From: Agromyces marinus
GTDB lineage: Bacteria; Actinomycetota; Actinomycetes; Actinomycetales; Microbacteriaceae
Direction: 5' to 3'
Assembly (NCBI RefSeq): GCF_021442325.1
Contig: NZ_CP087879.1
Span: forward strand, 2,914,001 to 2,978,000
Length of the DNA: 64,000 nt
Shown here: positions 34,320-43,281 of the stretch, piece by piece
How the letters are laid out: the number at the start of each line of letters is the position of its first letter
Position numbering within the stretch: position 1 is the first letter of the stretch
Notes under the pieces: model-generated
Seen by the model: only the letters and a program-made list of their open reading frames with translations
What the model was told of the DNA's origin: nothing
The model's database searches: none
Made by a program: the position numbers and the translations under genes

Positions 34320-34388
34320 TTTCTCTTCTGTTTCACTCTGTGACGCTGTGGTTAAACATCCTGTCCCTTGCACCGTATGGAGGCAATG

Positions 34389-35804
34389 GTGGTGTCAGGT
34401 ATTCGTGTGGATGCCACGCGACTGATCGACCTCGCACGGTTCGCCGACGCGTCGCCGCGCAGCATCGCCGCAGAGGTCGCACGCCTCGTGAACAGCGGCG
34501 AACTCGCCCCCGGCGAGCGCCTGCCCACCGTGCGCGAACTCGCGTCCGCACTCGGCGTCAGCCCCGCGACCGTCAGCCAGGCCTGGCAGGCGCTCGCCCG
34601 CGCCGGCCTCATCGAGAGCCGCGGTCGCGCCGGAAGCTTCGTGCGGAGCGCGGCATCCGCTCGCCTCGCGCCCCGCATGCGCGGCATGGCCGCCCCCGAG
34701 GACCCGGTCCGCCTCGACCTCTCGCGCGGAACCCCCGACCCGCTGCTCCTGCCCGCGCTCGGCCCGGCCCTCTCGCGCGTGTCGGCCAGGGCAGAGACCG
34801 GAAGCTACCAGGCCGAACCCGTGATCCCGGCGCTCGCGCGCGTGCTGCGCGACTCCTGGCCGAACGACGCCGAGGCGATCATGGTCGTCGACGGCGCCCT
34901 CGACGCCGTCTCGCGCACCCTCGAGCAGGTCGTGCGCTTCGGCGACCGCGTCGTCGTCGAGAGCCCCGGGTTCCCGCCGTTCCTCGACCTGCTCGAGGTG
35001 CTCGGCGGCGTTGCCGTGCCCGTGCCGCTCGACGAGCACGGCATGCGCCCCGACGCGCTCGCGGCCGCCCTGCGCAAGCGCCCCGTCGCCGTGCTGCTCC
35101 AGCCCCGCGCGCAGAACCCGACCGGCGCGTCGATGACCGCCGAACGTGCCGAGGCGCTCGCGCGCGTCATCCGCACCGCCGAACGCGTCGACGACCTGAT
35201 CGTCATCGAGGACGACCACTCCGGACTCATCTCGATCGAGGGCGACGTGACCCTCGGCACCTGGCTGCCCGACCGCGTGGTGCACGTGCGCAGCTTCTCG
35301 AAGTCGCACGGCCCCGACCTGCGCATCGCCGCCCTCGGCGGACCGCGCGAGCTCGTCGAGCACATCGCCGGCCGCCGCATGCTCGGCCCCGGCTGGACCT
35401 CGCGCATGCTCCAGACGATCCTGCTCGACCTGCTCACCGACGGCCGCTCGATCGACGCCGTCGCCGAGGCGCGTCGCGCCTACTACACGCGCCAACGCGC
35501 GCTCGGCGACGCGCTCCGCGCCCGCGGGGTCGCCGTCGCGCACGCCGACGGCATCAACCTCTGGATGCCCGTCGTCTCGGAACGGTCGACGCTCGTGCTG
35601 CTCGCGGCATCCGGCATCCGGGTCGCCGGCGGCACGCCGTTCCTCGCCGCGGCGAACGGATCGCCGACCGCCGGGCTCGCTCGCCGGCCCCCGCACGAAC
35701 GCGACTTCGTGCGGGTCACCGTCGGCGCGGTGCGCGAGGATGCGGCATCCGTCGCCGACGCGTTGGCGGTCGCGGCGCAGCATGTCGCGGCCGGGGGGTA
35801 CTAG
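34389..35804 (+). CDS. MocR-type GntR/aminotransferase transcriptional regulator
   Basis: This is a regulator of about 471 residues. An N-terminal GntR winged helix (about 15-80, with LPTVRELASALGVSPATVSQAW) is joined to a fold-type I aminotransferase domain (about 105-465), with the PLP Lys in VRSFSKSHGPDLR and Asn in QPRAQNPTGAS. The domain senses PLP or an amino compound rather than catalysing. I took GTG 34389, spaced from GGAGG; ATG 34377, ATG 34386 and GTG 34392 are alternatives. Divergent position makes it the likely regulator of the pyrimidine operon, perhaps sensing beta-alanine or its aldimine. Confidence 0.9.
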   Translation: MVSGIRVDATRLIDLARFADASPRSIAAEVARLVNSGELAPGERLPTVRELASALGVSPATVSQAWQALARAGLIESRGRAGSFVRSAASARLAPRMRGMAAPEDPVRLDLSRGTPDPLLLPALGPALSRVSARAETGSYQAEPVIPALARVLRDSWPNDAEAIMVVDGALDAVSRTLEQVVRFGDRVVVESPGFPPFLDLLEVLGGVAVPVPLDEHGMRPDALAAALRKRPVAVLLQPRAQNPTGASMTAERAEALARVIRTAERVDDLIVIEDDHSGLISIEGDVTLGTWLPDRVVHVRSFSKSHGPDLRIAALGGPRELVEHIAGRRMLGPGWTSRMLQTILLDLLTDGRSIDAVAEARRAYYTRQRALGDALRARGVAVAHADGINLWMPVVSERSTLVLLAASGIRVAGGTPFLAAANGSPTAGLARRPPHERDFVRVTVGAVREDAASVADALAVAAQHVAAGGY

Positions 35805-35997
35805 GCGGTGTCTCCAGAGCACCTTGCGGTGTCGAGTCGGTTCGCCGGAGCGGGATGTCCCGGACTCCTTCGCCCCTTGGAAGGCGCTTCGTCGTGTTGA
35901 TCGGACCGGGCCGAGCTGGCTACGTCGAGCCGGCGACCACCTACCGTGGCGGCGCCGTCCCACGAGCCATCACGCCGTGGCTGCGCGACGCCACGGG
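35805..35997. other. Intergenic stretch without recognisable gene
   Basis: These 193 nt follow the MocR gene and precede the stop of the small PLDc_N protein. A plus-strand frame stays open to 36001 but has no start, ribosome site or recognisable domain. It could be the 3' remnant of a lost gene; nothing firmer can be said. Confidence 0.4.
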
Positions 35998-36219
35998 CTA
36001 GAACTGCTGACGCTGAATCCGGAGGCCGAAGGGATGCGGGCCGGCGGCGAACCACACGATCGCTCCCGCAAGCGGGAAGCACAGCACCGCTGCGATCCAT
36101 GCCACCTTCTCGATCGAGTTCAGCGACTCGTTTCGAACGATCTGGACGATCGCGAAGACGAACGCCGCCAGAACAACCGCCGCGACCATCGTCACGACGA
36201 GCCCGCTGACCAAGTCCAT
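35998..36219 (-). CDS. Small two-helix membrane protein, PLDc_N type
   Basis: This 73-residue protein has two membrane helices (residues about 6-27 and 39-60) joined by a short loop with NSIEKVAWIAAVLCFPLAGAI, the pattern of the phospholipase D nuclease N-terminal (PLDc_N) domain found alone in many actinobacteria. Its role is unknown. TAGGAC (36226-36231) ends 6 nt before the ATG, a weak leaderless -10. Confidence 0.8.
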   Translation of the reverse strand: MDLVSGLVVTMVAAVVLAAFVFAIVQIVRNESLNSIEKVAWIAAVLCFPLAGAIVWFAAGPHPFGLRIQRQQF

Positions 36220-36503
36220 CTCTACGTCCTACCGCCATCGACCGAGTGACCCCAAGCTACGGCATCCGCTCGACCGGCCGCCAGCCCACGACCCCCAACC
36301 CAGCGCCGCATCGGATCGAGGGTCACGGCCCAGGCGGGCGGGCGCGAGCGAGGCGGCATGCCGACCGGAGGCGGGTTCTGCCGAAGGCTCAGGACTCGTC
36401 CTCCACACGTCGGCGGCGAGCCGATCTTTCCACAGGAAAAACGCAGGTCCGGACGAATATCCGGGCCGATTCGAGTGTCGGTGGGTGGGTGCAGGATGGA
36501 AGC

Positions 36504-38066
36504 ATGGACGAGCCGCTGACGCCCCTCGAGCGAGAGCTCGACGCGCTGCGCGATGCGTGGAGCGCGGCGATGCCGGCGTTCGGCCCGCTTCCCGGCGGTG
36601 CGCAGGTCGAGCCCGAGCAGATGAGCGATGCCGGGCTCGTGCGCGTGACCGATGCGCTCGCCGAACTGCGTCGCGGCGTCGATGCGCTCCTGGCCCGTAC
36701 GGCTGCCGAAGTCGCCAGGCGGTCCGGGCCCGAGTTCGGCGACGTCGGACTTGCGAAGGCGCAGGGGTTCCACAACGCGACCCGTCTCGTCGCCGCGTCG
36801 ACCGGGGCGTCACGCAGCGACGCCGCGCGCCTCATCTCCGTCGGGTCGGCGACTGCGGCGCGCGCGTCGATCTCCGGTGAGCGGATGCCACCCCGGCGGG
36901 CGCACGTCGCGCAGGCGCTCGATCGGGCCGCGATCAGCCTCGAGGCGGCTTCGGCGATCAGCACGATGCTCGACCGGGTGGCGCTGCGCGCCGACCCCGC
37001 CCTCGTCGAGGTCGCGGAGGCGGCGCTCACCGAACTTGCGGAGCGGGCTCCCCTCGAGATCGTGATCCGCGGTGTGCGCGAGGCCGAAGCCAGGCTCGAT
37101 GCCGACGGCGTGGAGCCACGCGAAGAACAGCTTCGCGAGCAACGCTCGCTCACGATGCGCGAAGACCGGCACGGCGTCGTGCACCTCAACGCGCGGCTCG
37201 ACCCCGAGACGGCTGCACCGATCAGGGCCGCCGTCGAGGCGTTCGTGACCGATGCGCTCCGGCGGCGCGATGCACTCGGGCAGCGCGAGGCGCACCCGAG
37301 CGCGTCATCGGTTCCGGGCGTGCGCCCGGTGCTCGACGACCGCCGATCGATTCCGCAGCTCCAGGCCGATGGGCTCGCTGCGATCGCGCGCCACGCCCTC
37401 GGCTGCGAGCAGACGCTGACGCCGCTCGCGAAGACCACGGTCGTCGTTCGGGTCGACCTCGACGCGCTCGTCTCCGGGCTGGGTGACGCTCGGATCGACG
37501 GGTACGACCAGCCGATCTCGGCGGGCACCGCGCGACGGCTCGCGGCCGACGCAGAGCTGATCCCCGCAGTTCTCGGCACGCCGAGCCTCCCGCTCGACCT
37601 CGGTCGGGCCGCACGCCTCTTCACGCGAGCGCAGCGGATCGCCCTCGGCGAGCGCGACGGCGGCTGCGCGAGCTGCGGGCAGAACATCGGCTACGTCGAA
37701 GCGCATCACATCCGCTGGTGGGAACGCGACGCCGGGCCGACCGACCTCGCCAACGGCGTGCTCCTGTGCAGCTTCTGCCACCACCAGGTCCACCGCGACG
37801 GGTGGGAGATCCGCGCGCAGTCCGACGCGATCTGGTTCATCCCTCCCCCGCACGTCGATCCCGACCGCATGCCTCGGCGGGCGGGCACGCTTCGACCTGC
37901 AGGTGACGGATGCCGCGGCGTGAGCCTGCCGACTGCCGGTGCGGTCCGGCGCGCTCCGGCGCGGTCGGGAGTGCTCGGGTGCGATCGGGAGTGCTCGGGT
38001 GCGATCGGGTGCAGTCGGGCCTGCTCGGGCGTGCTCGGGCCTGCTCGGGCGTGCCCGCGGTCGGGC
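36504..38066 (+). CDS. 13E12/DUF222 protein with HNH domain, stop codon lost
   Basis: A DUF222 region (about 1-330) is followed by a C-terminal HNH nuclease-like domain: CASCG, then VEAHHIRWW, then CSFCHHQVHRDGWEI. These multi-copy actinobacterial proteins have no settled function. The domain ends near 37870, but the frame has no stop until 40646, reading through a repeat and the whole antisense EF-G-like gene. TGA codons at 37904 and 37919 lie in one shifted frame, so a single deletion near 37870-37900 would explain the loss. The end given is where it meets the convergent gene. The 284 nt upstream hold no other gene; the start ATG 36504 lacks a strong ribosome site. Confidence 0.75.
37930..38050. 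repeat. Degenerate 10-bp GC repeat between convergent genes
   Basis: Units of the type TGCTCGGGCG and TGCGATCGGG recur about ten times in tandem between the HNH domain and the end of the EF-G-like gene. The array lacks conserved spacers, so it is not CRISPR. It may be a slippage product that replaced the original 3' end and terminator of the HNH gene. Confidence 0.7.
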
Positions 38067-40127
38067 TCAGGTCCGAACCCCGCCCGGCGCTTTCGCGTAG
38101 TGGTCCGGCGCGATCGTCAGCTCCGCCTGGCCGGCCGTGATCGAGCGCAGGTCGAGCACGTACCGCGCGAGCTCCGCCTCGGGCACGTGCGCGACCACGC
38201 GCGCACGCCCCGCGCCCGCGGCCTCGGTCGCGCTCACGCGACCGCGCCGCCCCGAGAGGTCGGTGAGCACCGCCCCCTGGAGCTCGCTCGGCACGGTCAC
38301 GGTCACGCTCGACACGGGTTCGAGCAGCACCGTGCCCGCGTCGGCGAGCGCCGCCTTGACGCCGATCGACGCCGCCGTGCGGAACGCCATGTCCGACGAG
38401 TCCACCGAGTGCGTCTTGCCGTCGGTGAGCTCGACGCGCACGTCGACGACGGGGTGGCCCTGCGGCCCGCCCGACGCGAGCGCGTCCCGCGCGCCCTTCT
38501 CGACCGCGCTGATGTAGTGCTTGGGCACCGCGCCGCCCGTGACGGAATCGACGAACTCGAACCCGTCGCCGGGCCGCAGCGGCGACACGTTGAGCTGGAC
38601 CACCGCGAACTGACCGTGCCCGCCGGACTGCTTCTTGAGCTTGCCCTCGACCGTGGCCGTGCCGGCGATCGTCTCCCGGTAGGCGACCGGTGCCGGTGCG
38701 GTGCCGACGCGCACCCCGAACACCCGCGCGAGCCGCTCGACGGCGACCGCGATGTGCGTGTCGCCGAGCCCGCGCAGCACGGTCGCGTCGCCGGCGCGGT
38801 CGATCACGAGCGTCGGATCCTCCGCCACGAGCCGCGCGAGCGCGGCGGGCAGCTTCTCGTCGTCGGACTGCGACGCGGGTTCGAGCGCCACGGCGTAGAC
38901 GGGCGGACGCTCGGGCGTCGGGACGGGGCGTGCGGTGCCGCTCGAACGGGTCCACAGGAGCGAACCCGACGGCGACCCGGTGAGCTTCGCGACCGCGCCG
39001 ACCTCGCCCGCCGCGAGGGTTCCGGCCGTGAGGTGCTCGGACCCGCGCAACCTGAACAGGCCGTGCACGCGCTCGTCGGTGCCCGTCGTCGCGTTGCGCA
39101 GCTTGTCGCCCGTGCGGAGCGTGCCCGAGAGCACCTTCAGCATCGAGACCTGCCCGACGAAGGGGTCCGCGACGGTCCGGAAGACGTGCACGAGCGTGTC
39201 GCCGGCATCGTTCGGGGCGACGCGGAGCTCGGTCCCGCCGGTGCCCTCTCCGACGAGCACGCGGCCGTCGTGCTCGGTCGCGTCCGGGGTCAGCTCGCAC
39301 ACGAGGTCGAGGACCCGGTCGACCCCGGTCCCGCTGAGCCCGGAGCACACGAGCACGGGAACGGCCTCGCCCTCGGCGACCTCTCGCCGGAACGTGCGTT
39401 CGAGCTCGGGCGCCGACGGTTCGTCGCCGTCGAGGTACGCCTCGAGCTGCGCATCGTCGTGCGAGACGATGTCCTCGGTCACCTCGACGTGCAGCGCATG
39501 CTCCTCGGCCTCGACCTCCGGCGGGAGGTCCTCGTCGTGACCGGCACCGTCGCCGTCGTAGACGCGGGCGCGTTCGCTCAGCACGTCGGCGACCGCGCGG
39601 AACCCCGCCTCCTCCCCGATCGGCAGCTCGAGCGCCCACAGGTGCTCGCCGAACGCGGCTCGCAGCGATGCGAGCACCCCGCGGAAGTCCGCGCGCGCCT
39701 TGTCCTCCTGGGTGACGACGACCACGCGCGGGACCCCGGCGGCGCCCGCCGCCTCCCACGCCGCGACGGTCCCGCCGACGACGCCGTCGACCGCGCTCAC
39801 CGCGACGAGCGCGACGTCCGCCACCGAGAGCGCCGCATCGACGGCGCCGACGAAGTCGGGATGCCCCGGGGTGTCGGCGAGCGTGAGCGCGTAGGGCGTG
39901 CCGTCCGGTCCGGCCCAGTCGAAGTGGGCGAGCGAGAGCCCGAGGCTCGTGTGCCGGGCGATCTCCTCGGGCTCGTGGTCGCAGACGGTGCTGCCCTGCT
40001 CGACCGATCCCGCTCGGGGGATCGCTCCCGCCCGGTGCAGCATCGCCTCGGCGAGCGTGGTCTTGCCGGACCCCGATGCGCCCACGAGCGCGAGCGTCCG
40101 ATGGGTCTGGGGCGATGCCTGGTTCAT
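38067..40127 (-). CDS. EF-G-like translation GTPase (EF-G2 type)
   Basis: This 686-residue protein has the layout of EF-G: a GTPase domain with G1 GASGSGKTT and G3 DTPGHPDFV, then domains II-V with HGQFAVVQL and GRRGRV. The usual NKxD base-recognition motif reads TQED, so guanine specificity may be altered. Such EF-G2-like paralogues occur beside a normal EF-G in actinobacteria and appear not to replace it. ATG 40127 follows GGAGGG; ATG 40163 is possible. It is convergent with the HNH gene. Confidence 0.88.
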   Translation of the reverse strand: MNQASPQTHRTLALVGASGSGKTTLAEAMLHRAGAIPRAGSVEQGSTVCDHEPEEIARHTSLGLSLAHFDWAGPDGTPYALTLADTPGHPDFVGAVDAALSVADVALVAVSAVDGVVGGTVAAWEAAGAAGVPRVVVVTQEDKARADFRGVLASLRAAFGEHLWALELPIGEEAGFRAVADVLSERARVYDGDGAGHDEDLPPEVEAEEHALHVEVTEDIVSHDDAQLEAYLDGDEPSAPELERTFRREVAEGEAVPVLVCSGLSGTGVDRVLDLVCELTPDATEHDGRVLVGEGTGGTELRVAPNDAGDTLVHVFRTVADPFVGQVSMLKVLSGTLRTGDKLRNATTGTDERVHGLFRLRGSEHLTAGTLAAGEVGAVAKLTGSPSGSLLWTRSSGTARPVPTPERPPVYAVALEPASQSDDEKLPAALARLVAEDPTLVIDRAGDATVLRGLGDTHIAVAVERLARVFGVRVGTAPAPVAYRETIAGTATVEGKLKKQSGGHGQFAVVQLNVSPLRPGDGFEFVDSVTGGAVPKHYISAVEKGARDALASGGPQGHPVVDVRVELTDGKTHSVDSSDMAFRTAASIGVKAALADAGTVLLEPVSSVTVTVPSELQGAVLTDLSGRRGRVSATEAAGAGRARVVAHVPEAELARYVLDLRSITAGQAELTIAPDHYAKAPGGVRT

Positions 40128-40225
40128 GGGGCCCTCCGCGCCGGTGCGGTTGCGTGCGTCCATCGTCGCGCGCGCGGGCCGCGAGGTCCAGAGGCGGATG
40201 CCACGGGCCGCCGTTCGGGCCCGCC

Positions 40226-41107
40226 TCAGCCGGCCCGCACGCCCCGCTGCGCGCGCCGCTCTGCGACGATCGCGCGCACCTCGGGCGCGATGCGCTCGCC
40301 CAGTTCGGCGAGCAGGCCCTCGTCGTCGCCGACGACCACGAACGTGTCGACGCCGTGCTCGGTCGCGAGGTCGGCGAGCGTGTCCGGGCGCGCGTCGCGC
40401 GGACCGACGTTCAGGAGCCGGCGGATGTCACGGGGCTCGCGTCCGACCGCACGGGCGGCATCGTCGACGACGGCGTGCCCCGCATCGAGCGAGTCCGCAC
40501 CGTGCTCGAGGCGCCCGAACGACGGCAGCCAGCCGTCGGCGGCACTCCCGACCAGGCGGAGACCCTTCGGTTTCAGCACCCCGAGCCAGATCGGCATGGG
40601 CCGCTGCACGGGCGCGGGGCCGCGCTTGGCGCCGCGCACGGGGTAGTGCTCGTGGTGGAGGAACACGCCGCCCGCGGCATCCGTGTCGTGCAGTTCGCGG
40701 ATGACCGCGATCGCCTCGGCGAGCGCGTCGCCCTGCTCGGCTGGGGTGCGGTTCGGCGCACCCATCGCCACCGCGGCCGGGGCGAATCCGCCCGCGCCGA
40801 TCCCGAGGACGACGCGCCCGCCCGTGAGCAGGTCGAGGGATGCCGCTGCACGGGCCAGTACGGCGGGCGGGCGCAGCAGCAGGTTGTGGACGTTCGCGGA
40901 GATGCGGATGCGCTCGGTGCGCGCGCCGACCCAGCTCATGAGGGTCCACGTGTCGAGGAACCTGGGCTGATAGGGGTGGTCCTGGAAGGTGGCGTACTCC
41001 AGCCCCGCGTGTTCGCTCGCGACCGCGAGCTCGACCGTGCGCTGCGGATCGAGCGCCGACGGCGTGATGAACGAACCGAACTCGATGGGGCGGCCGTAGT
41101 CGGGCAT
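40226..41107 (-). CDS. LLM-class, probably F420-dependent oxidoreductase
   Basis: This 293-residue luciferase-like protein has EFGSFITPSALDP at the start and RVVLGIGAGGFAPAAVAMGAP in the cofactor region. The substrate is unknown. TAGCGT (41114-41119) ends 6 nt before the ATG, so it forms its own leaderless unit. The nearby cofD gene, needed to make F420, makes F420 the more likely cofactor, though FMN cannot be excluded. Confidence 0.87.
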   Translation of the reverse strand: MPDYGRPIEFGSFITPSALDPQRTVELAVASEHAGLEYATFQDHPYQPRFLDTWTLMSWVGARTERIRISANVHNLLLRPPAVLARAAASLDLLTGGRVVLGIGAGGFAPAAVAMGAPNRTPAEQGDALAEAIAVIRELHDTDAAGGVFLHHEHYPVRGAKRGPAPVQRPMPIWLGVLKPKGLRLVGSAADGWLPSFGRLEHGADSLDAGHAVVDDAARAVGREPRDIRRLLNVGPRDARPDTLADLATEHGVDTFVVVGDDEGLLAELGERIAPEVRAIVAERRAQRGVRAG

Positions 41108-41145
41108 GGTGTCACGCTACGCGAACCCGGTGCCGAGCCGTCGCC

Positions 41146-41802
41146 TCACCCCGGTGCCGACGCGTCGTCGTCCGTGCAGCGCGCAGCCTCGAGCAGTGCG
41201 AGCACCTCGGCGTCGTCCACCTGCCGGAAATCGGCGTACGCCTGGCCGACCGCCATGAACCAATCGGGGACCTCCGCCGCGACGACCTCGTCGGCTGCCG
41301 GCACCCGAACCGCGGCGTCCTTCGGCGCGACGGGGACGGCCAGGACCACGCGGTGCGCTCCGCGCGCCCGTGCGACGCGGCACGCGGCCTCGGCGGTCGC
41401 CCCGGTGGCGATGCCGTCGTCGACGACGAGCGCCGTTCGGTCGCGGAGCGGCACGGGAGCGCGTCCGGCCCTGAGCCCGGCGATGCGGCGTTCGAGCGTC
41501 TCCAGCTCGCGGCGTTCGACCTCGTCGAACCGGTCGCCGCCCACCCGTGCGCGCCGCACGATCTCGTCGTCGACGACGCGCACGCCGCCCTCGCCGATCG
41601 CCCCCATCGCGACCTCGGGCTGACCGGGGAGCCCGAGCTTGCGCACGACGACGACGTCGAGCGGCGCCCCGAGCCCGTCGGCGATGACCGCTGCGACGGG
41701 CACGCCGCCGCGCGGCAGCCCGAGCACGACGACCTCGTCGCCACGGTACGCCTGCAGCCGCGCGAGCAGTTCCCGCCCGGCGTCGGTGCGGTCGCGGAAC
41801 AC
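41146..41802 (-). CDS. Phosphoribosyltransferase-domain protein
   Basis: This 218-residue protein is of the type I PRTase fold: VVVLGLPRGGVPVAAVIAD near 25 and the PRPP loop TALVVDDGIATGATAEAA near 120. It contains a Glu/Arg-rich helical insert (VERRELETLERRIAGLR) common in stand-alone PRTase-like proteins of unknown substrate. GTG 41802 was taken; GGAAGG abuts it without the usual spacing, so the start is uncertain. It is divergent from cofD. Confidence 0.82.
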   Translation of the reverse strand: MFRDRTDAGRELLARLQAYRGDEVVVLGLPRGGVPVAAVIADGLGAPLDVVVVRKLGLPGQPEVAMGAIGEGGVRVVDDEIVRRARVGGDRFDEVERRELETLERRIAGLRAGRAPVPLRDRTALVVDDGIATGATAEAACRVARARGAHRVVLAVPVAPKDAAVRVPAADEVVAAEVPDWFMAVGQAYADFRQVDDAEVLALLEAARCTDDDASAPG

Positions 41803-41847
41803 CCTTCCAGTGTCCGTCGCCCCCGCGCGCACCGCTAGCGTGGAACG

Positions 41848-42897
41848 GTGAAGATCACGGTGCTCGCAGGCGGGGTGGGTGGTTCGCGGTTCGTCCGCGG
41901 CGTGCGCGAGGAGTGCGCCCGGCGATGGCCGGCGGGCCCCGCGGGCACCGACGCTGCGCCGGCCGCCGACGGCACGCCCGCGACGACCGCGGAGATCACC
42001 GTCGTCGTGAACTCGGGCGACGACCTCTGGCTCTCGGGCGTGCGGTTGTGGCCCGACTTCGACTCGCTGCTGTACGCGCTCGCGGGCGTGAACGACACCG
42101 AGCGCGGCTGGGGCCGCGCGGGCGAGTCCGAGCGGGTCTCGTCCGAGCTCCGGGAGTGGGGTGCCGGCTGGCCGTGGTTCACGCTCGGCGACCTCGACCT
42201 CGGCACCCACCTGGCGCGAACGGGCTGGCTCGGCGAGGGCCGCACCCCGTCCGAGGTCGCCGAGCGGCTGCAGGGTCGCTGGCGACTCGGGGTGCGCCTC
42301 GTCCCCGCGACCGACCGGGAGGTCGACACCCACGTCCGGGTCGACCCGGCCCACCCCGACGTCGAGGGCCGCGACGAGCTGCACTTCCAGGAGTGGTGGA
42401 CCCGGCACCGGGCGTCGATCCCCGCGCTCGGATTCGTCCAGCGGGGGCTCGACGACGCACGCCCCGCGCCCGCCGTCGCCTCGGCGCTCACGGACGCCGA
42501 CGTCGTGCTCGTCGCGCCGTCGAATCCCGTCGTCTCGATCGGCACGATCCTCGCGATCCCGGGCGTGCGCGACCTGCTCGCCGCGACCGGGGCGCCCGTC
42601 GTCGGCGTCTCGCCGATCATCGGCGGCGCGGTCGTGCGCGGCATGGCCGACGCGTGCCTGTCCGCGATCGGGGTCGAGACGGATGCCGCGGCCGTCGCGC
42701 GCCACTACGGCGCGCGTGCCGCGGGCGGCCTGCTCGACGGCTGGCTCGTGGACGAGGCGGATGCCGCGGCGGTCGCCGCACTCGACGACGACGGCTTCAC
42801 GGCGGCATCCGCCCCGCTCTGGATGCACGACCTCGACACGTCGGCCGCCCTCGCGGGGGCCGCGCTCGACCTGGCCGCGCGCGTGCCGCGCCGCTGA
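41848..42897 (+). CDS. cofD: 2-phospho-L-lactate transferase, coenzyme F420 biosynthesis
   Basis: This 349-residue CofD/FbiA protein joins the 2-phospholactyl (or phosphoenolpyruvyl) unit to the deazaflavin Fo, giving F420-0 or its dehydro form. The N-terminal nucleotide site ITVLAGGVGGSRFVRGV, then VVNSGDDLWLSGVRLWPDFDS and VLVAPSNPVVSIGTILAIPG are conserved. TAGCGT (41836-41841) ends 6 nt before GTG 41848. A hydrophilic insert of about 20 residues follows residue 30. No cofE/fbiB or cofC lies nearby. Confidence 0.93.
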   Translation: MKITVLAGGVGGSRFVRGVREECARRWPAGPAGTDAAPAADGTPATTAEITVVVNSGDDLWLSGVRLWPDFDSLLYALAGVNDTERGWGRAGESERVSSELREWGAGWPWFTLGDLDLGTHLARTGWLGEGRTPSEVAERLQGRWRLGVRLVPATDREVDTHVRVDPAHPDVEGRDELHFQEWWTRHRASIPALGFVQRGLDDARPAPAVASALTDADVVLVAPSNPVVSIGTILAIPGVRDLLAATGAPVVGVSPIIGGAVVRGMADACLSAIGVETDAAAVARHYGARAAGGLLDGWLVDEADAAAVAALDDDGFTAASAPLWMHDLDTSAALAGAALDLAARVPRR

Positions 42898-42930
42898 TCG
42901 CCCGCGGCGGTCAGCCTCCGATCGGCCGGC

Positions 42931-43281
42931 TCACGGGATGTAGTCGACCAGCCCCTGCGGCGCGACGGCGGCACGGTAGCGCTCGACGAGCTCGCGCCAT
43001 CCGAAGCCCTCGGTGTACTCGTGCTCGTAGACGGCCTCGATGAAGTGCCACAGCAGGTACGGGTGCGCGCCGAGCGCGTACAGGGCGCCGAAGTCGCGCG
43101 CGCCGAACGCGGCCTGCTCCGCCTCGGTCAGCACCCGGTCGTCGGTCGGCCCGGTCGCGTCGCCGCCGCCGCCGGCGAGCCAGCGCTCGACGAACGCGGG
43201 CGGGTCGGCGACGTACTCGGCGACGGTCGCGTCGCCGAGCTCGACCGCCCGGATGAACTTGTCGACCATGTACTTGCTCAT
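42931..43281 (-). CDS. ligA: Extradiol dioxygenase small subunit, LigA-like
   Basis: This 116-residue all-helical protein matches the LigA alpha subunit of protocatechuate 4,5-dioxygenase-type enzymes: MSKYMVDKFIRAVE at the start, then LTEAEQAAFGARDFGALYALGAHPYLLW. The ATG shares one base with the ligB-type stop (TGATG), so the two subunits are made together. It closes the active site of the catalytic subunit. It is the last gene of the operon running from 47797. Confidence 0.88.
   Translation of the reverse strand: MSKYMVDKFIRAVELGDATVAEYVADPPAFVERWLAGGGGDATGPTDDRVLTEAEQAAFGARDFGALYALGAHPYLLWHFIEAVYEHEYTEGFGWRELVERYRAAVAPQGLVDYIP

Noticed and set aside
35805-36001. A small plus-strand gene after the MocR regulator
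   Set aside because: The frame is continuous with a shadow of the MocR gene, has no start or ribosome site of its own and no recognisable domain.
37930-38050. Possible CRISPR array
   Set aside because: The units are about 10 bp, degenerate and directly adjacent, with no unique spacers and no cas genes nearby.
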